Shown in pieces: positions 29,421 through 38,654 of a stretch of DNA of 64,000 bases. The notes beneath the pieces were generated by a model. It did no database searches, was not told where the DNA came from, and saw only the letters and a list, made by a program, of their open reading frames with translations. Made by a program: the position numbers and the translations under genes. This DNA is from Proteus mirabilis ATCC 29906. GTDB lineage: Bacteria > Pseudomonadota > Gammaproteobacteria > Enterobacterales > Enterobacteriaceae. Location of the stretch: assembly GCF_000160755.1 (NCBI RefSeq), contig NZ_GG668583.1, forward strand, positions 11,892 through 75,891, read 5' to 3'. How positions within the stretch are numbered: position 1 is the stretch's first letter; every line of letters starts with the position of its first letter.

Positions 29421-31463
29421 TCATCCTTTAATACCGTAGCCTTTGAGCATAGCATCAAGTTTCGGCTCACGACCACGGAAGCGTTTGAACAGCTCCATTG
29501 GCTCTTCTGAACCACCACGGGTTAAAATATTATCAAGGAATGATTGACCTGTTTGGCGATTAAAAATGCCCTCTTCAGAGAAGCGAGAGAAGGCATCAGC
29601 AGCCAGTACATCAGCCCATAAATAGCTGTAATAACCTGCTGCATAACCACCGGCAAAAATATGGCTAAAGGCATGAGGGAATCGCGCCCAAGGTGTTGCA
29701 GGTACTACCGAGACTTTCTCTTTTACGCTATTTAGTATTTCCATGATACGAGCACCTTTAGCCGGATCATATTCAGCGTGTAGGCGGAAATCAAACAGAC
29801 CAAATTCTAGTTGGCGTAATACAAACATCGCAGACTGATAATTTTTTGCTTTGAGCATATTATCAAGCATAGCCTGCGGTAATGGCTCGCCAGTTTCATA
29901 ATGACCAGAAATAAAGGCTAACGCTTCTGGCTCCCAGCACCAGTTTTCCATAAATTGGCTTGGTAACTCAACCGCATCCCATGGTACGCCATTAATACCT
30001 GATACATCAGCGGTATCAATTTGCGTTAGCATGTGGTGTAGACCATGACCAAACTCATGGAATAGCGTGGTTACTTCGTTATGGGTGAAGAGTGCGGGTT
30101 TATCACCTACTGGTTTATTAAAGTTGCAGGTAAGATAGGCGACAGGATTTTGTAGTGTGCCATCAGCATGACGCATTCTACCAATGCAATCATCCATCCA
30201 AGCACCACCGCGTTTATGTTCACGAGCGTATAAATCAAGATAGAAGCTACCGCGCAATGTGTTGCTTTCATCATATAATTCAAAGAAACGTACATCATCG
30301 TGCCAAGTGTCGATATCATGACGCTCTTTAGCCGTTAAACCATAGATACGGTGAACCACTTCGAATAAGCCACTTAATGCACGGTGCTCTGGGAAGTAAG
30401 GACGTAACTGTTCGTCATCAATGGAGAATAGGTGTTGTTTTTGTTTTTCGCTGTAGTAAGCCAGATCCCAAGGCTCTAGTTTCTCCACACCATAATGTGT
30501 TTTGGCAAAGTGCGTTAATTCAGCCAGCTCTTTTTCACCTTGAGGATGAGCTCGAGAGGCTAAATCAGTTAAGAAATTAAGTACTTGTTCTGGTGATTCT
30601 GCCATCTTAGTGGCAAGTGATTTTTCGGCATAATTTTTAAAACCGAGCAACTGAGCTAACTCATGGCGTAATGCTAAAATTTCCGCCATCACTTCACTAT
30701 TATCCCATTGACCTGCATTAGGGCCTTGATCAGAGGCGCGAGTGCTATAAGCAATACTCATCTCTTTTCTAAGCTCACGATTATCAGCATAGGTCATAAC
30801 AGGTAGATAGCTTGGCATATCGAGCGTTAATAGATAACCTTGTTGCTCTTTTGCTTGTGCCATTGCTTTGGCTGCGTCAATGGCGCTTTGTGGCATACCA
30901 GCAAGTTCACTTTCATCGGTGATAAGTTTAGACCACCCCATGGTCGCATCTAACACATTATTACCAAATTTGGCGCTCAGTTCTGATAGGCGTGCACTGA
31001 TTTCACCAAAACGCTGTTGTTTCTCTTTTGGTAAACCGATACCGGATAATTCAAAGTCACGTAACGCATTCTCAACGGCTTTTTTTTGTGGTTGAGTCAG
31101 TAAGGCAAAATCAGCGCTTTCTTTGATAGATTTATAGGCTTGATATAATCCTTCGTGCTGACCCATCCAAGTACTGAACTCAGACAGTAAAGGTAAGCTT
31201 TGCTCGTAAGCTTCGCGTAATTCAGCGCTATTTTTAACGGAGTTTAAATGGCTAACAGGAGACCAAACACGAGAAAGTTTATCACCCGCTTCGGCTAACG
31301 GTTGGCAAAGATTATCCCAACTAAAAGCGGTGTTGTCAGCGAGAAGTTTTTCTACGGTTGCACGATAATTAGCTAAAACTTCTTTAACGGCAGGTACAAC
31401 GTGTTTTGGTTCTATCTGGGAAAATGCAGGTAATCCCGTTGTGCTAAGTAATGGATTTGACAT
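29421..31463 (-). CDS. prlC: oligopeptidase A
   Basis: M3-family zinc metallopeptidase that degrades signal-peptide fragments and small peptides in the cytoplasm. The start MSNPLLSTTGLPAFSQ aligns with E. coli and gives exactly 680 residues; the frame is open upstream from 31502. The catalytic HEFGH lies in TLFHEFGHGLHHML (about residues 468-481), and a downstream Glu in VELPSQFMENWCWEP completes the site. Precedes rsmJ. Confidence 0.97.
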   Translation of the reverse strand: MSNPLLSTTGLPAFSQIEPKHVVPAVKEVLANYRATVEKLLADNTAFSWDNLCQPLAEAGDKLSRVWSPVSHLNSVKNSAELREAYEQSLPLLSEFSTWMGQHEGLYQAYKSIKESADFALLTQPQKKAVENALRDFELSGIGLPKEKQQRFGEISARLSELSAKFGNNVLDATMGWSKLITDESELAGMPQSAIDAAKAMAQAKEQQGYLLTLDMPSYLPVMTYADNRELRKEMSIAYSTRASDQGPNAGQWDNSEVMAEILALRHELAQLLGFKNYAEKSLATKMAESPEQVLNFLTDLASRAHPQGEKELAELTHFAKTHYGVEKLEPWDLAYYSEKQKQHLFSIDDEQLRPYFPEHRALSGLFEVVHRIYGLTAKERHDIDTWHDDVRFFELYDESNTLRGSFYLDLYAREHKRGGAWMDDCIGRMRHADGTLQNPVAYLTCNFNKPVGDKPALFTHNEVTTLFHEFGHGLHHMLTQIDTADVSGINGVPWDAVELPSQFMENWCWEPEALAFISGHYETGEPLPQAMLDNMLKAKNYQSAMFVLRQLEFGLFDFRLHAEYDPAKGARIMEILNSVKEKVSVVPATPWARFPHAFSHIFAGGYAAGYYSYLWADVLAADAFSRFSEEGIFNRQTGQSFLDNILTRGGSEEPMELFKRFRGREPKLDAMLKGYGIKG

Positions 31464-31702
31464 AAAAAACATCCTGTATCTGGGTTTACAGTGACATGGC
31501 ATACATCACTGAGTTTATTCGTCATAGGTAATAAGATGAGGATGAAAGTGCATAAGTTCAATAGTATCGCGTTAATTATCAGTTTTTTTACTCAAAAGCG
31601 GGATTATTTTCTTTGAAAGAGGTTTTATTGATTTAGTGCACTTGGGAATGATTTTATTTCAGCGTATAATCATCACGTTATTTCATACAAATAATCCTAT
31701 AT

Positions 31703-31797
31703 GGAAGATCATCGTCCCCGGTGGGGCGGCTGGACTTCAAATCCAGATGGGGCCGCCAGCGGTCCTTGGCAGGTTCGACTCCTGTGATCTTCCGCCA
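31703..31797 (+). tRNA. selC: tRNA-Sec(UCA), selenocysteine tRNA
   Basis: 95-nt gene beginning GGAAGATC and ending GATCTTCCGCCA, with encoded CCA, the anticodon TCA in GGACTTCAAATCC, a long variable arm (GGGGCCGCCAGCGGTCC region) and the T-loop GGTTCGACTCC. It matches E. coli selC with few changes. selC is a classical integration site for genomic islands, and accessory genes start just after it here. Confidence 0.98.
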
Positions 31798-32185
31798 CTT
31801 AAGTTCAATACACCTCCCAAAACTCAATCAATCCCTTAATGATCAGTTATTAAGCTATTTTTAGTTCAACAAATGTTAAAACGTTTGCAAGAAAATTGAC
31901 TCACAGGAGTGCTATTAGGCAGAAATGTGAAAAGTAAGCATACTCGTACATGTTCGGTGAATGGTATTGATAGTGATAGTAAATTGAATAAGGCGCTATG
32001 GGTGATGACTGAAAAATGTACGAATATTATTCAGAAAGATGGATAGTATAGGGGATCGTATTACATTGTTTTTTCATAAAATAATGTGCTTGCTATCTAT
32101 TTGCTGGTGGCCTTATTTTTTTGTTAAATATGCTATATTGTTGTTCACAGTTTATGCATAACGTATAGAGAGTGGAGGCCATGTA
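31798..32185. other. 388-bp region between selC and rhuM
   Basis: No convincing gene. A 39-codon GTG-initiated frame (31927-32046) has no ribosome site and is probably chance. I see no copy of the selC 3' end that would mark a second attachment site within the window. Confidence 0.5.
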
Positions 32186-33220
32186 ATGAGTGATAATCTT
32201 CCTGAAGCACCACAGGGTGAATTTGTTTTGTTCCGCAGTGAAGATGGTCAAACTCGCGTCGAATGCCGCTTTGAGTCTGATACTCTGTGGTTATCTCAAT
32301 CATCAATTGCTGAGCTGTATGGAAAAGACGTTCGTACAATTAACGAGCACCTTGTTAATATTTTCTCTGAAGGGGAACTTGCTCAAAACGCAACCATCCG
32401 GAAATTCCGGATAGTTCGATTAGAGGGAAATCGTCAGGTTTCCAGAGAGATAGACCACTATAGTTTACCTGCCATTATTGCTGTTGGTTACCGTGTCCGC
32501 TCTGTCCGTGGTACTCAGTTTCGTCAGTGGGCAACGCAAACGCTGGAACAGTATCTGATCAAAGGGTTTGTGATGGACGATGAACGGCTGAAAAATCCGC
32601 CTATCGGTCAGTCAGTCGTGCCGGATTACTTTGATGAGATGCTCGAACGCATCCGTGATATTCGCGCCAGTGAGCGGCGGGTGTATTTACGGGTGAAAGA
32701 GATCTTCACCATGGCAGCGGATTACGAACCATCCAATAAAGAAACAACTCGTTTCTTCCAATCTATCCAAAACAAATTACATTTTGCTTGTACCGGCATG
32801 ACTGCCGCTGAGCTTATAGCTAGTCGCGCAGATGCCAGTCAGCCGGATATGGGCTTAACCAACTATAAATTTGATGAGGTGCGTAAAACCGATGTCACGA
32901 TTGCGAAGAATTATCTACGCGAAAATGAGCTGAAAGAATTAAACCGTATCGTCAATATGTGGCTGGATTTTGCTGAAGACCAAGCGCTGCGCCGTAAGCA
33001 AGTTTTTTTACAAGATTGGGATACTAAGCTAGATCAGTTTTTAAGTTTCAATGACCGTGATGTATTACAAGGCGCAGGTGGGATTAGTAAGAAAGCCGCT
33101 GATGAAAAAGCCAGAGAAGTATTTGATATTTATGCTCAAAAACGTCGACAATTAAAAGAAGCTGAAGGGGCGAGGGCGAATATTGCAGCATTGAAAGATT
33201 TGCTAAAAAAAGGTAAGTAA
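32186..33220 (+). CDS. rhuM: RhuM-family protein
   Basis: 344-residue RhuM-family protein; Salmonella rhuM is encoded in SPI-3, an island that is also inserted at selC. The N-terminal part (EFVLFRSEDGQTRVECRF, LWLSQSSIAELYGKDVRTINEHL, REIDHYSLPAIIAVGYRVRS, TQFRQWATQTLEQYLIKGF) is the Bro-N/KilA-like putative DNA-binding domain common in phage antirepressors and island proteins. The C-terminal half is helical and charged. The biochemical function is not established. GGAGG precedes the start. It has higher GC than the following region, which suggests separate acquisition. Confidence 0.88.
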   Translation: MSDNLPEAPQGEFVLFRSEDGQTRVECRFESDTLWLSQSSIAELYGKDVRTINEHLVNIFSEGELAQNATIRKFRIVRLEGNRQVSREIDHYSLPAIIAVGYRVRSVRGTQFRQWATQTLEQYLIKGFVMDDERLKNPPIGQSVVPDYFDEMLERIRDIRASERRVYLRVKEIFTMAADYEPSNKETTRFFQSIQNKLHFACTGMTAAELIASRADASQPDMGLTNYKFDEVRKTDVTIAKNYLRENELKELNRIVNMWLDFAEDQALRRKQVFLQDWDTKLDQFLSFNDRDVLQGAGGISKKAADEKAREVFDIYAQKRRQLKEAEGARANIAALKDLLKKGK

Positions 33221-34267
33221 GATAATAAGATAAGTAGTGTATTTACCATCCTCTAAAAATAAGTGAAATTACCACTACGGGTAGAATGTTCTTAGATAAA
33301 AATCTCTACGCTGTGTCACTCAGAACCTCGGCTGACGTTTAGTCTTAAAGACTAAGCTTATTTTTTAACACTTCATACGGTGTTTTACCAGCATGCGCTG
33401 AGTGAGGGCGATGACAATTATAAAAAGCCTCCCATTCAGCTAATTTTTCATGTAAATCGACATCATTCTTATAATCGATATATTGATAAACTTCTTACCA
33501 TATTATTAATGCAAAGAAAAATATTTTTGCATAATTATATATATTATTTTTATTAAAATAACTTCTTAGGCATTTAATTACCGTTAAAGATTAATAAAAA
33601 TATAATAACAGAATACTATTATTGATCTAAATCAATAATCTAGTTAATCAGTAATATAATTACTTATTAAAATTGATCTCTATTTTCATTAAAATGTGTT
33701 TTTACACTTTATATTAGTATTAATGGAATTAAAAAAGATATTTAAAATCATGTGATTACTTTACAAATATATTGATACTAATTCTTTGATTAAGTGCTAT
33801 TTTTGGACTTAAGTGTTCTTCATGAATATAATTACAGGATATTCAACCAGAAATGCGCTTTTATCAGAGTATTATAGTACTCTAATTATTAGTACTTAAA
33901 TCGCTATTTGATGAATTATGTAACAAATTGTAAATGTATATGATCAAATATATCAATTAGGCTATATCAATAATGCGTTATTCTTTATTTTTCTGCAATT
34001 CTATAAAAAATATATTTTTTAAATTATTTTTTAATTAAAGACTTAATTTATTTAATTATCATATAATTAATAAAAATCTTTTCTTTTAAATACAAATTAT
34101 TTGCGTAAGCTAATAAATTAAATCGATCAATAACTAATATTTGATAGGTTATAGCTATTAAGTTAACTAACTTCGATCGGTATAAACGTTTTTACTCTTA
34201 TTTTTATATATTTATGATTGATTTAAATGAAATGTTTAGTTAACAATTTTCTATTGGAGTGTAATTA
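33221..34267. other. 1-kb AT-rich region with transposase remnant
   Basis: Contains only the transposase remnant at 33345-33490. The remaining ~780 bp up to the XRE regulator is extremely AT-rich with no ORF, which fits an H-NS-silenced promoter region for the pilus operon. Two AGTACT sites (33876-33881 and 33891-33896) lie 15 bp apart. I found no long inverted repeats of the kind flanking the mrp invertible promoter. Confidence 0.6.
33345..33490 (-). pseudogene. remnant of IS3/IS481-type transposase (C-terminus)
   Basis: On the minus strand the frame reads YQYIDYKNDVDLHEKLAEWE, then AFYNCHRPHSAHAGKTPYEV, then LKNKLSL and a stop. This is the C-terminal end of the rve integrase core of IS3/IS481-like transposases (normally WHRPHSAL.GKTP). 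Only about 48 codons are left, with no start, catalytic DD or recognisable terminal repeats, so it is an inert fossil. It marks past IS activity between rhuM and the pilus operon. Confidence 0.85.
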
Positions 34268-34588
34268 ATGAAATCTAATATGATTAGTGGTCATGTTGGT
34301 ATTTTTTTAAGAAAAGCACGTAAAGAAAAAAATATGACAGGAAAGCAGTTGGCAAGATTAATGAATGTTAGCCAACAACAAATTTCACGATATGAAATAG
34401 GAGCTACTGCAATTACCGTTGATCAATTAGCAAATTTTTTATTAATTTTAGATAAAAAATGGGTAGATGTATTTAAATATCTTGAAAATGAATTTTCCGA
34501 TGAGAGAGAAATAAACAAAGTCGATAATAAAAAGAAATATATTTTATGGAAAGGTTGTCAAACAAAAAACTTCATAAATAACTTTTAA
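34268..34588 (+). CDS. MrpJ-like XRE-family fimbrial regulator
   Basis: 106-residue single-domain HTH protein. The helix-turn-helix (residues 11-65) contains RKEKNMTGKQLARLMNVSQQ followed by QISRYEIG. The SQQQ(I/F)SRYE recognition helix is the hallmark of the MrpJ paralogues, which in Proteus are encoded in fimbrial operons and repress flhDC and motility. GGAG lies upstream. It precedes ecpA by 139 bp in the same direction, at the place of the LuxR-type ecpR in E. coli. Probably couples pilus synthesis to motility; this is inference. Confidence 0.87.
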   Translation: MKSNMISGHVGIFLRKARKEKNMTGKQLARLMNVSQQQISRYEIGATAITVDQLANFLLILDKKWVDVFKYLENEFSDEREINKVDNKKKYILWKGCQTKNFINNF

Positions 34589-34727
34589 TTACATTAAAAA
34601 TTAATAAATCACATAAAATAATTATCATTGCAATTATTTTATTAATTATATTTTATAAAAAGCACAATTAAAGGTGTTTTTTATACTATGTAATTGTTTT
34701 TTATAAATCAAAATTAGAGAGAATAAT

Positions 34728-35351
34728 ATGTTAAATAAAAAAATAGCATCGGTGATGCTATCAACAATTATTGCTGCTTCTTTTGCTACGGCTGCTAATG
34801 CAGATACTCGTGTTGCACAAGCAACCGCGACTTGGCAAGCAACTGCAATTAAAGATACAACCAGTATGTTAGTTGTCACTCCATTAAAAAGTCTGACTTT
34901 TAATTATGCTGAAGGCCAAAAATCATTTAACCAACAAAATGGTGCATTTGATATTGCTATTCAAGGCCAATCTGGCGCAACCGATTTTAAATTATCATCA
35001 AAACTGATTGCTAATACGTTAGCAAGAACAACTGATGATTCAACATTAACAGTTGGTGTTAAATGGAATGGGGAAGACCTTTCTAAAACAACTGATGTCG
35101 TGTTAATTGATACATCAAAAGGGTTAACCTCAGGTTTAGATAATTTAGCTGCTGATGGTATTTACAATGGCTCTGAGCGCGCTACAGATCGTGGTGAATT
35201 CACTTTTGTAATTGCCAGTGCACAAGCAGCAGGAGCAACAGCCGATTTTAAATCACTGGCTGATGGTGTCTGGGATGGTGATGTAAAAGTGCAATTTACT
35301 GCCACTTGGGATGGTGACTTTTCTACCGTTAAACCTAATCCAGAACCTTAA
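34728..35351 (+). CDS. ecpA: EcpA-type major pilin
   Basis: Major subunit of the E. coli common pilus (Mat) type, an alternative chaperone-usher pilus. A signal peptide ends at ANA-DTR (about residue 25). The mature part has the EcpA signature ATWQATAIKDTTSMLVVTPL followed by KSLTFNYAEGQKSFN, a central VGVKWNGED and the C-terminal DGVWDGDVKVQFTATWDGDF, closely matching E. coli EcpA. 207 residues (E. coli about 195), with a short acidic/proline tail. First structural gene of ecpABCDE. Confidence 0.92.
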   Translation: MLNKKIASVMLSTIIAASFATAANADTRVAQATATWQATAIKDTTSMLVVTPLKSLTFNYAEGQKSFNQQNGAFDIAIQGQSGATDFKLSSKLIANTLARTTDDSTLTVGVKWNGEDLSKTTDVVLIDTSKGLTSGLDNLAADGIYNGSERATDRGEFTFVIASAQAAGATADFKSLADGVWDGDVKVQFTATWDGDFSTVKPNPEP

Positions 35352-35377
35352 TTCTCCTTTATTGGCTAATTGATATT

Positions 35378-35423
35378 ACGATAAAGATACTATAGGGAAG
35401 TAATATCTTTATCGTTATTTATT
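35378..35423 (+). terminator. hairpin between ecpA and ecpB
   Basis: Perfect 12-bp stem ACGATAAAGATA (35378-35389) and TATCTTTATCGT (35404-35415) with a 14-nt loop, then T-rich TATTTATTTT. In other pilus operons such hairpins after the major pilin partly terminate or protect the upstream mRNA, raising pilin over assembly proteins. Confidence 0.75.
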
Positions 35424-35439
35424 TTAGAAACTGACTATT

Positions 35440-36123
35440 ATGAATAAGATAAAATTAATCCTTTTTTTATTATTGTGGTTTCCATTAAAAAATAGTTTTG
35501 CAGTAAATGTAGGTAATATAACAGAGATAATATCTTCTGATGAAAGTACTCTTGCCAAAGAAATTGAAAATACAGTAAATACGGCAAGATTAGTCAATTT
35601 GACAATAGAAAAATTAGACTCACCACTTGAAAATGGGAAAGTTATTCCGGTTACTGATCCCAATGAAATTCTATCAACACCGGCTAATCTGATTCTTCCC
35701 GGTCATGCAAGTGATGTATTTAAAATCATTTATCAAGGGCCTAAGGATGATAAAGAGCGTTATTATCGATTAAATTGGAAAGATGATCCTATTGCTGAAA
35801 ATGGTATAACACAAAGCTCAAAATCAGCGACAGCAACAACATCTGCAACTATTAGTACAATTTTAGTGGTTGCACCCAGAATTGAGAATTTTAATTATCA
35901 GTATCATGATAATAAAGTTTCTAATATCGGTAATAGTTCATTTCGTGTTGTGGCTTCAGGCCCTTGTCTAGCAGAAAAACAACAATATGGTGTGGAGGGG
36001 ATGTGTCGCGAGCGTTATTACCTTATGCCACATTTAGCCGTTAAATTACAACTTGTCGATCTCACAAATAAAAAATCTAGCGTAGGCATTTGGCACAAAG
36101 GAGAGTTCATTGTTGTCAAATAA
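35440..36123 (+). CDS. ecpB: EcpB-type pilus chaperone
   Basis: Periplasmic chaperone of the Ecp pilus family, 227 residues with a signal peptide (LILFLLLWFPLKNSFA). The PapD-like two-domain pattern is visible: IEKLDSPLENGKVIPVTDPN, the pre-G1 LPGHASDVFKIIYQGPKDDKERYYRLNWKD, and the C-terminal SSFRVVASGPCLAEKQQYGV with two Cys and MPHLAVKLQLVD. Second of two chaperones in the operon (see ecpE). Confidence 0.87.
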   Translation: MNKIKLILFLLLWFPLKNSFAVNVGNITEIISSDESTLAKEIENTVNTARLVNLTIEKLDSPLENGKVIPVTDPNEILSTPANLILPGHASDVFKIIYQGPKDDKERYYRLNWKDDPIAENGITQSSKSATATTSATISTILVVAPRIENFNYQYHDNKVSNIGNSSFRVVASGPCLAEKQQYGVEGMCRERYYLMPHLAVKLQLVDLTNKKSSVGIWHKGEFIVVK

Positions 36124-36145
36124 AAAATAAAGAATGGGCTAAATC

Positions 36146-38641
36146 ATGCGTAAGAGTATTATCGCTTTATCAATATTAGGTATTATTTTTTCGAATACGA
36201 TTAATGCTAATGAAATAAAAAGAATTAAAGTGGGCGGATATATTATTCCTCCGGCATTTGTTAATGCTTTAGAGGAAGGTATGTCGGTGCCCGTTTTCTT
36301 ACGACTTAATGATGCAAATAAACAAAACCAAAGTGAAAAGAAAATTGCAGATGCGATTATTGTTATCGATAATGATAAAATAAAACTATCAAGTATTCAA
36401 TTAATCGAAAATAATCAAGGCGCAACACTAAATCAGTTATTAGTTGATAAAATTGAAGGTAAAAAAAATGCTATCTTTAATGAAAATAATAGTATAGCTA
36501 TTGATAGTAATGCTATTCTTCAATTAAATGTCTCTTCATTTAATTTATCATTAGATGTTGATAAGTCAGCTTTTGCACCCAAAGAACATGCTAGACAATC
36601 CATATTAGGAAATTCATCTGTTAATTCATTTTCTGCTGTGGCCAACTATGATTTAGGCGTCTTTCAAAGTCGTGTTAAAAACGCCCAAGATTCATCCAGT
36701 AGCTACTTTAATTTAGACACGTTATTAGCTAAAGCTGAACACCATTTTAATATTAATGCATCTGCCTATAGTATAGGTAAATCCAATTCCAATATTGAAC
36801 TCTATAGAGCAATGTATGAACGTGATTTTAATGGATTGCGTTTTGCTATCGGGTTAATGAGCACTTGGAATTTACAGTCCTTAGCCAGCTTAACAGTATT
36901 GAGCAGCAGTAAAATTTATGCAGCATCAATCGGGAATAATTCATCAAGTAGGGTGGTGAATAAACAGCAATCATTAACTCCGATTTATGCTTTTTTAAAT
37001 AGTCCAGGTGAAGTTCGTATTTATCGCCAAGGTAAATTATTAAATATTCAAAATTTCCCGATGGGTAATTTTGAAGTTGATACCAGCATGTTGCCTTATG
37101 GTATTTATGAAGTAACGATTGAAACCGTTATTGATGGCAAGGTAGTGACAACACAACATCAAACCATTAATAAGTCTTTTGGCACCGCTAACGGTAATTT
37201 TGACCAATTAAATTGGGAAATTTATGGTGGCTATATTGATTTTGATAAACGTCATTATATCAAAGAGGGTGGCGCTTATAACCAAACTCCCGAAAAAAGT
37301 TATTTAATCGGTAGCTCTTTTGCTTATAACTTTCCTCTGTTATCCGGTATTCGTTTTCAAATGTCTAACTATGGATTTGATAAATTTATTGTACAGGAGA
37401 CGAATATCAGTGTAGCGGTAAATAACTATCTTTCTATTGCTTGGCAAGGAATGTTAGAGAATCATGGTAGTCACCGTAATATTAGTACGCTTTCTATTAA
37501 TATCCCAGAAGGCTATGGTTCATTATGGGCATCTAAAGAGAAAACTATCGTAAGAGGTGATTTACCGCTATATGAGGCTGACAGTTACTCTTATGGAGGA
37601 ACTGTCAATTTCGATAAGATAATGGATAGAACGGGTTCATTTACTATCAGCAATACCAAAGATAAGCGAGTTGGTAGTGATTCTATTAATTATGAATATG
37701 CAAATACATTATTTTCGGGACGTTATGGCACGGTAGGATTAAGAGCTGGGGTTCAGCGTTATCATTATGATAATCAAAATAGCACTAATGAAAAATTTAT
37801 TAATCTTGATTTCTCTTTACCTCTTTCAACGTGGTTAAGTACTGGGATCTCTTCAACCAATGGCAATGTAAAAGCCAATATTTATGTGAATAAGAATTTT
37901 GAAAACTCCGTGATCACTAATGCGGGCGTTTCTGTTTCTAAGTTAGTACATGATAAAGATAATGGTGAATCTGACTTCTCAACACTAGGTTACGCTTCTT
38001 ATGATACGAAGTATAACTCTGGTACGGTGACCATTAATCGCCCTGATAATAAACGACTCAATGGTAATTTAACTTCTCGTGGCTCTATAGCTTATAGTGA
38101 AGGGATGATCACACCCAGTGGTCAACAAGGTAAATCTGGCATTATTATCAATTCAGACATTAAAGGTAGTGGCAGTATGCTCGCTAAAGTTAACGGGCAA
38201 AATTACCCGATTAGTGGAAAAAATACCTTTATTCCATTATCTCCTTATTCAGATTATGACATCCAATTAATGAATGATGGCAAATCGAAAGACAGCTTTG
38301 ACATTATTTCTGGCCGAAATAAATCCGTCACATTGTATCCAGGAAATATTGCCTTTTATCAACCGGAAGTGAGGCAATTAGTCACGGTTTTCGGACGTCT
38401 GAAATCCCCTAATGGTGAACTTTTAAAATATGCTTCAATTCGAAACCATATTGGTCGAACTAAAACAGATCAAAATGGTGAGTTTTCAATGGATGTAGAT
38501 GTCCGTTATCCGGTGATCTCGTTACTACAAGAAGATCAGCAAACAATCTGTGAAGCAGACTTAGATCTTAAAGGTGCACAAGGGGCTATGTGGGTCGGAG
38601 AGGTAACTTGTCAACCTCAGTCTAGTTTCGTAAAAAGATAA
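36146..38641 (+). CDS. ecpC: EcpC-type outer-membrane usher
   Basis: 831-residue usher of the alternative chaperone-usher clade (E. coli EcpC 841). A signal peptide (IIALSILGIIFSNTINA) is followed by an N-terminal domain with KVGGYIIPPAFVNAL, a plug/barrel region (GEVRIYRQGKLLNIQNFPMG, TSMLPYGIYEVTIE) and C-terminal domains ending with TVFGRLKSPNGELL and CEADLDLKGAQG. Forms the outer-membrane pore for pilus assembly. Gap of 22 bp from ecpB and 13 bp to ecpD. Confidence 0.9.
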   Translation: MRKSIIALSILGIIFSNTINANEIKRIKVGGYIIPPAFVNALEEGMSVPVFLRLNDANKQNQSEKKIADAIIVIDNDKIKLSSIQLIENNQGATLNQLLVDKIEGKKNAIFNENNSIAIDSNAILQLNVSSFNLSLDVDKSAFAPKEHARQSILGNSSVNSFSAVANYDLGVFQSRVKNAQDSSSSYFNLDTLLAKAEHHFNINASAYSIGKSNSNIELYRAMYERDFNGLRFAIGLMSTWNLQSLASLTVLSSSKIYAASIGNNSSSRVVNKQQSLTPIYAFLNSPGEVRIYRQGKLLNIQNFPMGNFEVDTSMLPYGIYEVTIETVIDGKVVTTQHQTINKSFGTANGNFDQLNWEIYGGYIDFDKRHYIKEGGAYNQTPEKSYLIGSSFAYNFPLLSGIRFQMSNYGFDKFIVQETNISVAVNNYLSIAWQGMLENHGSHRNISTLSINIPEGYGSLWASKEKTIVRGDLPLYEADSYSYGGTVNFDKIMDRTGSFTISNTKDKRVGSDSINYEYANTLFSGRYGTVGLRAGVQRYHYDNQNSTNEKFINLDFSLPLSTWLSTGISSTNGNVKANIYVNKNFENSVITNAGVSVSKLVHDKDNGESDFSTLGYASYDTKYNSGTVTINRPDNKRLNGNLTSRGSIAYSEGMITPSGQQGKSGIIINSDIKGSGSMLAKVNGQNYPISGKNTFIPLSPYSDYDIQLMNDGKSKDSFDIISGRNKSVTLYPGNIAFYQPEVRQLVTVFGRLKSPNGELLKYASIRNHIGRTKTDQNGEFSMDVDVRYPVISLLQEDQQTICEADLDLKGAQGAMWVGEVTCQPQSSFVKR

Positions 38642-38654
38642 CGAGAACTTTATT

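Noticed and set aside
31636-31839. 67-codon plus-strand ORF over selC
   Set aside because: It reads straight through the tRNA-Sec gene; the RNA gene explains the sequence.
31927-32046. 39-codon GTG ORF between selC and rhuM
   Set aside because: No ribosome binding site, GTG start and no recognisable family; kept only as a possible decayed fragment.
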